Origin: VAZQ01 sp963702695
Lineage (GTDB): Bacteria; Pseudomonadota; Alphaproteobacteria; Rhizobiales; Xanthobacteraceae
DNA length: 64,000 nucleotides
Direction: 5' to 3'
NCBI GenBank assembly: GCA_963702695.1
Contig: CAVPDS010000001.1
Span: 240,509-304,508 of the forward strand
The notes under the pieces were generated by a model, which was not told the origin of the DNA, did no database searches, and saw nothing but the letters and a program-made list of their open reading frames with translations. The position numbers were made by a program, and so were the translations under genes. Numbering within the stretch: the stretch's first letter is position 1; the number at the start of each line of letters is the position of its first letter. Below, piece after piece: positions 1-7,099 of this stretch.

Positions 1-955
1 ACGGCCCCTGCACGTCCTCGCGCACAGAATAGAGCACGGCCTGGTTGGCCATGATCTTCTGGCCGCGCTCGGAGAGCAGGTAATCCATGAACACCTTGCC
101 GGCGTTCGGGTGGCGCGCGTTCTTGGTGACGAAGGCGACGCGCGACATCACCTGCGTATAATCGCTCGGATAGACCAGACCGAGGTCGGGATCCTTCTTC
201 TGCCGCAGCACCACGTAGGAGCCGATCACGTTGAAGCCGAGGAGATGCTCGCCCGAGATGACGCGCTCGATCATGGTGCCGCTCGACGGGTAGAACACGC
301 CGACGCCGTGGCCGAACGCCTTGGCGAGATCCCAGTATTGCGGAAAAAGCTGTTCGTCCTTGGTCAGGAGCATGAAGCCGAAGCCGCTCTTCTCCGGATC
401 GTAGCTGGTGACCTTGCCCTTGCTGAAAACCTGCGGCTTCTCCTTGAGCAGGCGGAGCAGGTCGGCATGCGAGGCCGGCACCGCGTCGGCGGGCAGGAGC
501 CGCTTGTTGTAGGCGATCACCAGCGGCTCGAAGGTCGTGCCCCAGGCCTTGTCCTCGTATACGGCCCATTTCGGCATCTTCGCCAACTCGGGCGAGTGAT
601 AGACGAGCGCATGGCCGTCGGAAACGAGCTTGAGCTGCAGGTCCATCGACCCGCTCCAGAGCACGTCGGCGGTCGCCGCATTGGCGGCGCTCTCGCTCAG
701 GTAGCGGTTGTAGATCTCGGTCGAGTTGAGGTCGCCGTATTGCAGCTGCACCTTGGGATAGAGCGCGCGGAAATCCTTGAGCAGCGCATCCGCGCTCGCG
801 GAATCGGTCGCCGAATAGACGACCACGCTGCCCTCCTTCTCGGCGGCGGCGATGGTCGCGGCGTAGTCAGCGGGATAGCCGGGCGGGACCTGCGCCGCGG
901 CGACCGCGGGCAGCAGCGCGAGCAGGAGACCAGAGGCGAGCGATGCGCGTGTCAC
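1..955 (-). CDS. ABC transporter solute-binding protein, Fe(III)/family 1 type (3' end outside window)
   Basis: Periplasmic binding component of an ABC importer of the iron(III)/family-1 type. I translated the minus strand by hand. A GTG start at 955-953 is preceded by AGGGAGA seven bases upstream. The N-terminus is a short signal peptide (VTRASLASGLLLALLPAVAA, then AQ) followed by a family-typical start with EKEGSVVVYSATD. Further motifs seen are VLWSGSMDLQ, KWAVYEDKAWGTTFEPLVIAYNK and a C-terminal NARHPNAGKVFMDYLLSERGQ, all typical of AfuA/FbpA-like binding proteins. At least 318 residues are present; the end and any permease genes lie off the left edge. The real ligand is unknown, since this family also binds phosphonates, thiamine and polyamines. 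The family call is firm, the substrate open. Confidence 0.85.
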   Translation of the reverse strand, partial: MTRASLASGLLLALLPAVAAAQVPPGYPADYAATIAAAEKEGSVVVYSATDSASADALLKDFRALYPKVQLQYGDLNSTEIYNRYLSESAANAATADVLWSGSMDLQLKLVSDGHALVYHSPELAKMPKWAVYEDKAWGTTFEPLVIAYNKRLLPADAVPASHADLLRLLKEKPQVFSKGKVTSYDPEKSGFGFMLLTKDEQLFPQYWDLAKAFGHGVGVFYPSSGTMIERVISGEHLLGFNVIGSYVVLRQKKDPDLGLVYPSDYTQVMSRVAFVTKNARHPNAGKVFMDYLLSERGQKIMANQAVLYSVREDVQGP

Positions 956-1009
956 GAGCGTTTCTCCCTTGGGCGAGGCGAGCGTTGATGTTATCTGATC
1001 GCGTCAATC

Positions 1010-1690
1010 TCGTAATCGTGCCGCGCTGGTTGTCCAAGTTTGGCAGGGATCGGCGCGCGCGGCTCGACGATCAGCTGCTTCGAGGTCTCGTCGAGGCACA
1101 CGAGCGGGCGCTGCGGATCGTGCGGTCGCTGATAGACTTCCAGCACGTCTTCCATGGTGGCGACAAACGCAGCGTTGGCTTCGGGCGGGATCACCCATTG
1201 CTGCTTGAGATGCGGTTTGAGAATGTTTTTTTTAGCGTCCGCCCGATCGTGTTGTCGCTGGCGTGATCGACAATGTGCAGTTCGACGACCTTCTCCTCAA
1301 GCAGACGCAGGCTCCATCTGGCAAAGCCCTCCGGGGCCGGAGAGAGGGTCAGCGCGATCAACTTTGCTTCTGCCGCGCCGTCGAAGATCCGCGGCCGGGC
1401 GGAGTTGGGATTGTATTTACGGGTCAACACGGCCTCAAACCCCTCTTCGACCAGTTGCCGCCTGGTCCGCTCGATAGTGGCGATGCTGGTGTCCAACGCC
1501 GCGGCAATCCGGCTGTCGCTCCAGCCTTCGCCCGCATCTGATACGTCCGCCTTCAAGAGGACGCGCGCCTTCGTCAGCAGCTGGGCGGAACGCTTGCCTT
1601 TACGGATCAACTCGTTGAGTTGATCGCGTTCCTCCGCGTCGAGCCTGACCACGTATTTCTTGACGGCAATCTTTTTCCCGGCCACAAATC
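1010..1690 (-). mobile_element. Truncated IS630-family insertion sequence (copy A1)
   Basis: Remnant of an IS630/Tc1-mariner family element. The first ORF (1685 down to about 1191) begins with GTG after a strong GGAGGTGA site. It encodes a helix-turn-helix transposase N-terminus with WSDSRIAAALDTSIATIERT. The second frame (about 1194 down to 1010) carries the DDE-domain start with CLDETSKQL. The frames meet at an A8 run (minus strand, near 1230); a -1 shift there gives the family-typical LKKNILKPHLKQQW, so this looks like a programmed frameshift or slippage site. The element breaks off at 1010, after ARHDYE, where homology to the copy at 39739-40240 ends. The 3' half of the transposase is missing, so it cannot be autonomous. 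Confidence 0.85.
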
Positions 1691-1729
1691 ACCTCCATCG
1701 CTGCTTACCGCGACAGAGATTCAGAAATT

Positions 1730-1750
1730 CCCGTCATGATCAATGACGGG
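1730..1750. repeat. Short perfect inverted repeat (8-bp arms)
   Basis: CCCGTCAT and ATGACGGG arms separated by five bases, between the divergent transposase remnant and the MmgE/PrpD gene. It could be part of the IS end or an operator. It sits upstream of both genes, so a terminator role is unlikely. Confidence 0.4.
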
Positions 1751-1826
1751 GGCGACTAGCCCCTAAGCCTTGCCGCATCCACTCCCGCGGGCAAAGCGCC
1801 GCATCTCCCGCACGCAAAGGACCGAC

Positions 1827-3173
1827 ATGGCGAACGAGACGACCCGGGTGGCCGAATACGCGGTGGGCCTGCGCTACGAGGATATCCCGCCCGACGTCAT
1901 CGCCACCGCCAAGCAATGCATCGCCGATACCATCGCCACGATCATCTTCGGCTATGACCTGCCGTGGAGCCGCATCGTCGTCGGTATTGCCGAGAAGAGC
2001 GGCCCGGGCGGCCGCAGCCGCATCCTCGGACGCGGCGGCGCGCTGGTGCAGCCGGCCACGGCGGCGCTCGCCAACGGCGCGCTCGCGCACGCGTTCGAGC
2101 TCGACAACCTGACCTGGCCGAGCACCGGCGTGCATCCCGGCGCGACGTTGCTCGTCCCCGGCCTCGCGGTGGCGCAGGACCGCGGCGCCGGCGGGCGCGC
2201 GCTGCTCACGGCCTTCGTCGCCGGCGCCGAAGTGATGATCCGGATCGGCCGCGCCACCAGGCACAACAACGAGAAGCGCGGCTTCCACGCTCCCGGCACC
2301 ACCGGTCCGTTCGGCGCTGCGATCGCCTGCGGGCGCGTGATGGGCTTCGACGTCGGGCGCATGGTCAACGCGCTCGGGATCGCCGGCTCGCTGACCGGCG
2401 GGCTGATGGAATTCGCGCGCTCAGGCACCGGTGCGATGGTCAAGCGACTGCACGTCGGTCGCGCGGCGGAGAGCGGCGTGCTCGCGGCGAGCCTGGCCGC
2501 GGGCGGCTTCACCGGGCCGGTGAGCGTGCTCGAGGGCGAGCTCGGATTCCTGAAAGTGTTCTGCGGCGAGTACGACCAGGCCGCGCTGACGCGCGATCTC
2601 GGGAGCACCTACGAAACGCGGGTGATCCTGCTCAAGCGCTTCGCCTGCCACGTCACCGCGCAGACTTCGCTGCAGGCGATCCAGGAGTTGCGCGCCGAAC
2701 ATGGCTTCGGTGGCGACGACGTGGCGTCGATCGCGATCGCCGGCAACGACCGCATGGCGACGATCAACAACATCACGCAGCCGGCCGACGTCATGATGTC
2801 GCAATACAGCCTGCCGTTCTGCGCCGCGCTGGCGCACTATCACGATCCACGCGACCCGCGCGCGTTCAGCGAGGAGAACCTGCACGACCCGCGCATCCGC
2901 GCGCTGTGCGAGCGCGTCACCATCACGATCGACGAAAACCGCCCGGCGCCGCTTGCGGCGACGGTGACGATCACGCTGAAGGATGGGCGGGTGCTGAAAC
3001 GCCAGGTGAGCGCATTCAAGGGCACGCCCGAACATCCGCTCGACGCGCAGGAGATGCGGGACAAATTCCTGATGCTGACGAGTCACTGCGACCGAGGCGC
3101 GATGAATGAGATGTTTGACCGGATTCAGGATCTGGAAAACGAAGCTAACCTCGACTGGATCGCGGTGACGTGA
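1827..3173 (+). CDS. MmgE/PrpD family protein (1)
   Basis: Cytosolic protein of the MmgE/PrpD fold, whose best known members are 2-methylcitrate dehydratase and cis-aconitate decarboxylase. The 448-residue product has the usual family length and features: the helical N-terminal part (VAEYAVGLRYEDIPPDVIATAKQCIADT), the HAFELDNLTWPSTGVHPGATL segment that precedes the active-site histidine region, and a C-terminal DAQEMRDKFL segment. I chose the ATG at 1827 (AAAGGA five bases upstream) over an upstream in-frame ATG at 1770. A second, clearly related gene follows at 3310. The substrate cannot be read from the sequence. The neighbouring acyl-CoA genes suggest organic-acid catabolism rather than the propionate methylcitrate cycle, since prpB and prpC are absent. 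Confidence 0.85.
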   Translation: MANETTRVAEYAVGLRYEDIPPDVIATAKQCIADTIATIIFGYDLPWSRIVVGIAEKSGPGGRSRILGRGGALVQPATAALANGALAHAFELDNLTWPSTGVHPGATLLVPGLAVAQDRGAGGRALLTAFVAGAEVMIRIGRATRHNNEKRGFHAPGTTGPFGAAIACGRVMGFDVGRMVNALGIAGSLTGGLMEFARSGTGAMVKRLHVGRAAESGVLAASLAAGGFTGPVSVLEGELGFLKVFCGEYDQAALTRDLGSTYETRVILLKRFACHVTAQTSLQAIQELRAEHGFGGDDVASIAIAGNDRMATINNITQPADVMMSQYSLPFCAALAHYHDPRDPRAFSEENLHDPRIRALCERVTITIDENRPAPLAATVTITLKDGRVLKRQVSAFKGTPEHPLDAQEMRDKFLMLTSHCDRGAMNEMFDRIQDLENEANLDWIAVT

Positions 3174-3220
3174 ACAGTGCGATGTTACTGAACCTATCAC
3201 CCGCACACGTTCTCGGCGTT

Positions 3221-3257
3221 GTCATCCCGGCTCTCGCTTCGCTCGGCCCGATGACAA
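3221..3257. repeat. REP-like extragenic palindrome
   Basis: GTCATCCCGG...ATGACAA palindrome containing CTCGCTTCGCTCGG, between the two MmgE/PrpD genes. The same repeat class recurs throughout the window. Confidence 0.7.
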
Positions 3258-3309
3258 CCGCAAAGCTCCAGCGTTAGGCAAATCACCCCCAGCGTAGAAG
3301 TGATAACCC

Positions 3310-4710
3310 ATGTCCGAGCATAGCAGCGGCAACAACATCCACACCCGCAGGATCGCGGAGTTCGTGTCGTCGCTCACCTACGAACAAATCCCCCCCGAGG
3401 TACGCGAGCGCATCAAGCTCCTGATCCTCGACTCGCTCGGCTGCGCGCTCTATGGCGCGAACCTCGAATGGTGCCGCATCCTGCAGGACTCGCTCGCCGC
3501 GCTCGACTCGACCCGCACCACCGTGATCTGGGGCACGCAGCAGCGGCTCTCCTCCCCGCATGCGGCGCTGGTCAACGGCACCCAGGTGCAGGGCTTCGAG
3601 CTCGACGACGTGCACCGCCAGGGCGTGCTGCATTGCGGCGCGGTCACGCTGCCGGCGCTGATCGCGATCGCGGAGAATCACAAAAACCTCAACGGCCGCG
3701 ATTTCCTCGCCGCCGCGGTCGCCGGCTACGAGATCGGCCCGCGCGTCGGCAAGTGCATGGGCCAGGAGCATATCGGCCAGGGCTGGCATTCCGGCGCGAC
3801 GCTGGGCGTGTATTCGGCGGCCGCCGGCGCGGCGCGCGGGCTCGGCCTCAGCGCCGAGCAGACCGTGCATGCGCTCGGCATTGCCGGCACGCAATCGGCG
3901 GGCTTGATGGCGGCGCAATACGGCGCCATGGTCAAGCGCATGCATGCCGGCCGCTCGTCGCAGAGCGGGCTCTACGGGGCGTTGTTCGCGCAGCGGGGCT
4001 TTACCGGCATCGTTGATGTGTTCGAGGCGCCCTACGGCGGCTTCTGCTCGACGTTCTCGCGCTCGCACGACCGCTACAATCTCGACGAGCTCAGCGCCGG
4101 TCTCGGCAAGACTTTTGAGACGATGGGCATCGCGCTGAAATTCTATTCCTGCGTCGGCAGCAACCACACCACGCTCGACGCCATCCGCGATATCCGCAAG
4201 CGCCACCCGTTCATGCTCGATCAGCTCGACAAGATCGTGGTACACGGCTCGCAGGTCACGGTCGATCACGTCGGCTGGCCTTATCGCCCGGAAGGGCTCA
4301 CTTCGGCGCAGCTCAATCTCCCCTTCTGCGTCGCGACGCTGCTGATCGAGGGCGACGTGTTCGTCGATCAGTTCAAGCCCGAGGCGGTCGGCGACGCCGC
4401 GCGCATCGCGCTCTCGCGCAAGGTCGAGGTGGTGCACGATCCCGCCATCACCGCGCTTGGCTCGGCGTTCCGCCACAAGGTCCGCGTCGAGGTCCACCTG
4501 CGCGACGGCGCGGTCGAGAGCGAGACCCGCGAAGCCCCGCGCGGCAGCGAGCAATCGTTCGCGAGCGCGGAAGACATCGTCGATAAGTTCCGCAAGCTCG
4601 CGCGCCACGCGATGGCGCGCTCGCAGCAGAACGAGCTGGTCGACGCCGTGCTCAATCTCGAAAAACTGCCGGACGCCAAGCGGCTGGCGCAATTGCTGCG
4701 GGCCGGATAG
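3310..4710 (+). CDS. MmgE/PrpD family protein (2)
   Basis: Second MmgE/PrpD-fold protein, 466 residues. It shares the order of motifs with the preceding gene: a helical N-terminus with VSSLTYEQIPPEVRERIKLL, GFELDDVHRQGVLHCGAVTLPAL in the active-site region, GIAGTQSAGLMAAQYGAMVKRMHAG in the core and a C-terminal EDIVDKFRKLARH. The two are paralogues but clearly diverged, so they probably act on different substrates or form a mixed complex rather than being a recent duplication. The start is ATG at 3310. It is separated from its neighbour by 136 bp carrying a palindromic repeat, so one transcript is possible but not proven. The exact dehydratase, decarboxylase or isomerase activity is unknown. 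Confidence 0.85.
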   Translation: MSEHSSGNNIHTRRIAEFVSSLTYEQIPPEVRERIKLLILDSLGCALYGANLEWCRILQDSLAALDSTRTTVIWGTQQRLSSPHAALVNGTQVQGFELDDVHRQGVLHCGAVTLPALIAIAENHKNLNGRDFLAAAVAGYEIGPRVGKCMGQEHIGQGWHSGATLGVYSAAAGAARGLGLSAEQTVHALGIAGTQSAGLMAAQYGAMVKRMHAGRSSQSGLYGALFAQRGFTGIVDVFEAPYGGFCSTFSRSHDRYNLDELSAGLGKTFETMGIALKFYSCVGSNHTTLDAIRDIRKRHPFMLDQLDKIVVHGSQVTVDHVGWPYRPEGLTSAQLNLPFCVATLLIEGDVFVDQFKPEAVGDAARIALSRKVEVVHDPAITALGSAFRHKVRVEVHLRDGAVESETREAPRGSEQSFASAEDIVDKFRKLARHAMARSQQNELVDAVLNLEKLPDAKRLAQLLRAG

Positions 4711-4746
4711 GTTGGCGCCTCGCTCATCAAGACGATCGCTCTCCGC

Positions 4747-4855
4747 GTCGTCCCCGCGAAGGCGGGGACCCATTCCTTCGAAGATCGAGTGGGCCTCTGA
4801 TGTGCGACAATAGCGCCGGCACGGCGTATGGGCCCCCGCCTTCGCGGGGACGACA
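4747..4855. repeat. Inverted pair of REP-like palindromes
   Basis: GTCGTCCCCGCGAAGGCGGGGAC at about 4747-4770 and its inverted counterpart at about 4831-4855 flank a 60-bp spacer just upstream of the acyl-CoA dehydrogenase. Such inverted pairs are typical of mobile REP elements. Confidence 0.75.
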
Positions 4856-4889
4856 GAGTAACGGCTGGTTTTGAGTTCGCGAGGAAGTT

Positions 4890-6065
4890 TTGGACGCGCG
4901 TTTGTCAGTGCCCGAGTTCGACCTGCCCGACGAATTGCGCATGCTCCGCGACATGGTCCGGCGCTTCGTCGACGAGGAGCTGATCCCGCTCGAGGGCAAG
5001 TCGCTCGACGGCGCGGAGCTCAAGCCCGACATCGAATCCCATCTCATCACGCGCTGCAAGGAACTCGGCCTCTGGCAGATCGACGTGCCGGCGGAATTCG
5101 GCGGCCAGGGCCTCGGCCAGCTCGGCCGCGCCGTGGTATGGTCCGAGATCGGGCGCACGGTCGCGCTGCCGCCGCGTGGCGTGCGCATCTTCGGTCCCGA
5201 CATCCGCGCCCCGCTCTACGCGCTCGAAGGCGAGATGCGCGAGCGCTACCTGATGCCGAGCGTGCGCGGCGAGCGCGAAGGGTGCTTCGCGCAGACCGAG
5301 CCGGACGCCGGCTCCGATCCCGGATCGATGCGCACCACCGCCGTGCGCGATGGCGCGCATTACGTGATCAACGGCGTTAAGCGCTTCATCACCGGCGCGG
5401 ACAAGGCCGACTTCGTGCTGCTGATGGCTGCGACCGACCGCGCCAAGGGATCGCACGGCGGCATCTCCTGCTTTGTATTCGACATGGACACGGCCGGCGT
5501 GCGGCTCGGCACGCGCTATGAGACGCTCACCCACGAAACGCCGTGGGAAATCATTTTCGAGGACGTACGCATCCCAGTGGCGCAACTCATCGGCCAGGAA
5601 GGCGGCGGCTTCAGCCTCGGTCAGAAATGGCTCGGCGCCGGCCGCATCAAGCAGGGCGCGCGCGCCCTGGGCGCGACCCGGCGCTGCCTTGAACTGGCCT
5701 CGTCCTACGCCAAGCAGCGCACCACCTTCGGCCAGCCGCTCGCGAACCGGCAGGCGATCCAGTGGCGGCTCGTCGACACCTACGTCGCGCTCGAAGCCGC
5801 GACCTTGTTAGTCCATCGCGCCGCTGCGCGCCAGGATCGCGGCGAGGCCGACCGCAACGACGCCTTCCTCGTGAAGCTTTACTGCACCGAGATGGCGTGG
5901 CAGGCGGCAGATATGTGTCTCCAGGTTCACGGCGGGATCGGGCTGACGACCGACCTGCCGGTGGAACGGCTTTGGCGCGACCAGCGCAGCCACATGATCA
6001 CGGAAGGAACGCCGGAGATCATGCGGATGGCGCTGGCGCGTCACGTGCTCAACACTTTCGGCTAA
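4890..6065 (+). CDS. Acyl-CoA dehydrogenase
   Basis: FAD-dependent acyl-CoA dehydrogenase, 391 residues, introducing an alpha-beta double bond into an acyl-CoA and passing electrons to ETF. Visible motifs are the FAD/substrate signature CFAQTEPDAGSDPG, the mid-domain FITGADKADFVLL, the helical C-domain QRTTFGQPLANRQAIQWRL and the C-terminal ITEGTPEIMRMALARHVL, where the Glu of TEGT is the expected catalytic base. The start is a TTG at 4890 with GAGG five bases upstream; an ATG at 4941 is the alternative. It lies 20 bp before the hydratase-lyase gene, so the two are likely cotranscribed. In this context it may form a cinnamoyl-CoA from a dihydrocinnamoyl-CoA (inference). Confidence 0.88.
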   Translation: MDARLSVPEFDLPDELRMLRDMVRRFVDEELIPLEGKSLDGAELKPDIESHLITRCKELGLWQIDVPAEFGGQGLGQLGRAVVWSEIGRTVALPPRGVRIFGPDIRAPLYALEGEMRERYLMPSVRGEREGCFAQTEPDAGSDPGSMRTTAVRDGAHYVINGVKRFITGADKADFVLLMAATDRAKGSHGGISCFVFDMDTAGVRLGTRYETLTHETPWEIIFEDVRIPVAQLIGQEGGGFSLGQKWLGAGRIKQGARALGATRRCLELASSYAKQRTTFGQPLANRQAIQWRLVDTYVALEAATLLVHRAAARQDRGEADRNDAFLVKLYCTEMAWQAADMCLQVHGGIGLTTDLPVERLWRDQRSHMITEGTPEIMRMALARHVLNTFG

Positions 6066-6085
6066 CCAAAAAAGGAGAAAGCCCA

Positions 6086-6925
6086 ATGACCGACAAGAAA
6101 TATGACAACATCCGCATCGACCGCGAAGGCGGCATCACCTTCCTGATGCTCAACCGTCCGGAGAAGCGCAACGCCATGAGCCCCGAGCTCCATTACGACA
6201 TGGACGATGCGCTCGAATGGCTCGCGACGGACAAACAGACCCAAGTGCTGATCCTCGGCGGCGAAGGCGAAGCCTGGTGCGCGGGCCAGGACCTGCGGCT
6301 TTACTTCCGCGGCCAGCAGAACGACCCCGAGAAGCGCGCCAAGACCGGCAACGCGAGCCACCGCTGGCGCTGGGAGCGGCTGTCGCAATTCCCGAAGCCG
6401 ACCATCGCGATGGTCAACGGCTACGCCTTCGGCGGCGCGTTCACGCAGCTCTGCGCGGTGGACTTCGTGGTAGCGGCGGAAGAAGCGACTTTCGGCCTCT
6501 CCGAAGTGAACTGGGGCATCATCCCCGGCGGCATCGTGAGCTGGAACCTGACCGACATGATGCTCCCGCGGCACGCGATGTACTACGCGGTCACCGGCGA
6601 CACCTTCGACGGCAAGCGTGCGCTCGAGATCGGGCTTGCGAACATCGCCGTTCCCAAGGCGAAGCTTCGTGAAGAGACGGTGAAGCTCGCCAACAAGCTC
6701 ATCAAGCTCAATCCCAACGTCGTGCGCTACACCAAGGAGGCGGTCCGCGCGGTGCGCCACATGGACGTCGAGCAGGCCCGCGACTACCTGCGCTCGAAGC
6801 AGGACTCGCTGTCGAAGAACGACAAGGAGATCCGCGAGCAGCACGGCATGAAGCAGTTCCTCGACGACAAGACCTACCGCCCCGGCCTCGGCCCGTTCAA
6901 GCGCGTGGAGGGCGCGGCGGGGTAA
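6086..6925 (+). CDS. p-Hydroxycinnamoyl-CoA hydratase-lyase (HCHL/feruloyl-CoA hydratase-lyase) homologue
   Basis: Crotonase-fold enzyme of 279 residues, close to HCHL length. HCHL hydrates p-coumaroyl- or feruloyl-CoA and splits off acetyl-CoA to give the aromatic aldehyde. HCHL-like features are GEAWCAGQDLRLYFR (67-75), KPTIAMVNGYAFGGAF, SEVNWGIIPGG with Glu140 and Trp143 corresponding to the catalytic Glu and Trp of HCHL, YYAVTGDTFDG, and the HCHL-type C-terminus GMKQFLDDKTYRPGL. The Met and Ser lining the HCHL pocket appear as Gln and Thr120, so the precise substrate may differ. The ATG has AAAAGGAGAAA upstream. A CoA synthetase follows, consistent with a hydroxycinnamate activation and cleavage pathway. 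A plain enoyl-CoA hydratase is the alternative. Confidence 0.8.
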   Translation: MTDKKYDNIRIDREGGITFLMLNRPEKRNAMSPELHYDMDDALEWLATDKQTQVLILGGEGEAWCAGQDLRLYFRGQQNDPEKRAKTGNASHRWRWERLSQFPKPTIAMVNGYAFGGAFTQLCAVDFVVAAEEATFGLSEVNWGIIPGGIVSWNLTDMMLPRHAMYYAVTGDTFDGKRALEIGLANIAVPKAKLREETVKLANKLIKLNPNVVRYTKEAVRAVRHMDVEQARDYLRSKQDSLSKNDKEIREQHGMKQFLDDKTYRPGLGPFKRVEGAAG

Positions 6926-6989
6926 GGCAGCAACCCGTCACGCAAGTGGCTGATTCGTGTCCCGCACGCGGTGCAGCGCGAAGCGATGC

Positions 6990-7095
6990 ACCGCGGATGC
7001 GGGACCCCGGTTTCTTATCCTCGGATAAAAACCGGGGTCCCGGGTCTGCAGTGCACTACTACGCTTCGCTTCGTGCAGTGCTGCGCCCGGGACAT
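6990..7095. repeat. Long palindromic intergenic repeat
   Basis: Contains the near-perfect inverted repeat GACCCCGGTTT...AAACCGGGGTC around 7005-7041, followed by a GCAGTGCACTAC...GTGCAGTGC inverted segment. It ends just before the ATG of the CoA synthetase. Confidence 0.65.
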
Positions 7096-7099
7096 ACGA

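Noticed and set aside
110..988. Plus-strand open frame at the left end
   Set aside because: Shadow of the solute-binding protein read on the minus strand, which has a signal peptide, ribosome-binding site and family motifs.
3283..4773. Minus-strand open frame opposite the second MmgE/PrpD gene
   Set aside because: Antisense shadow; the plus strand encodes a clear family protein.
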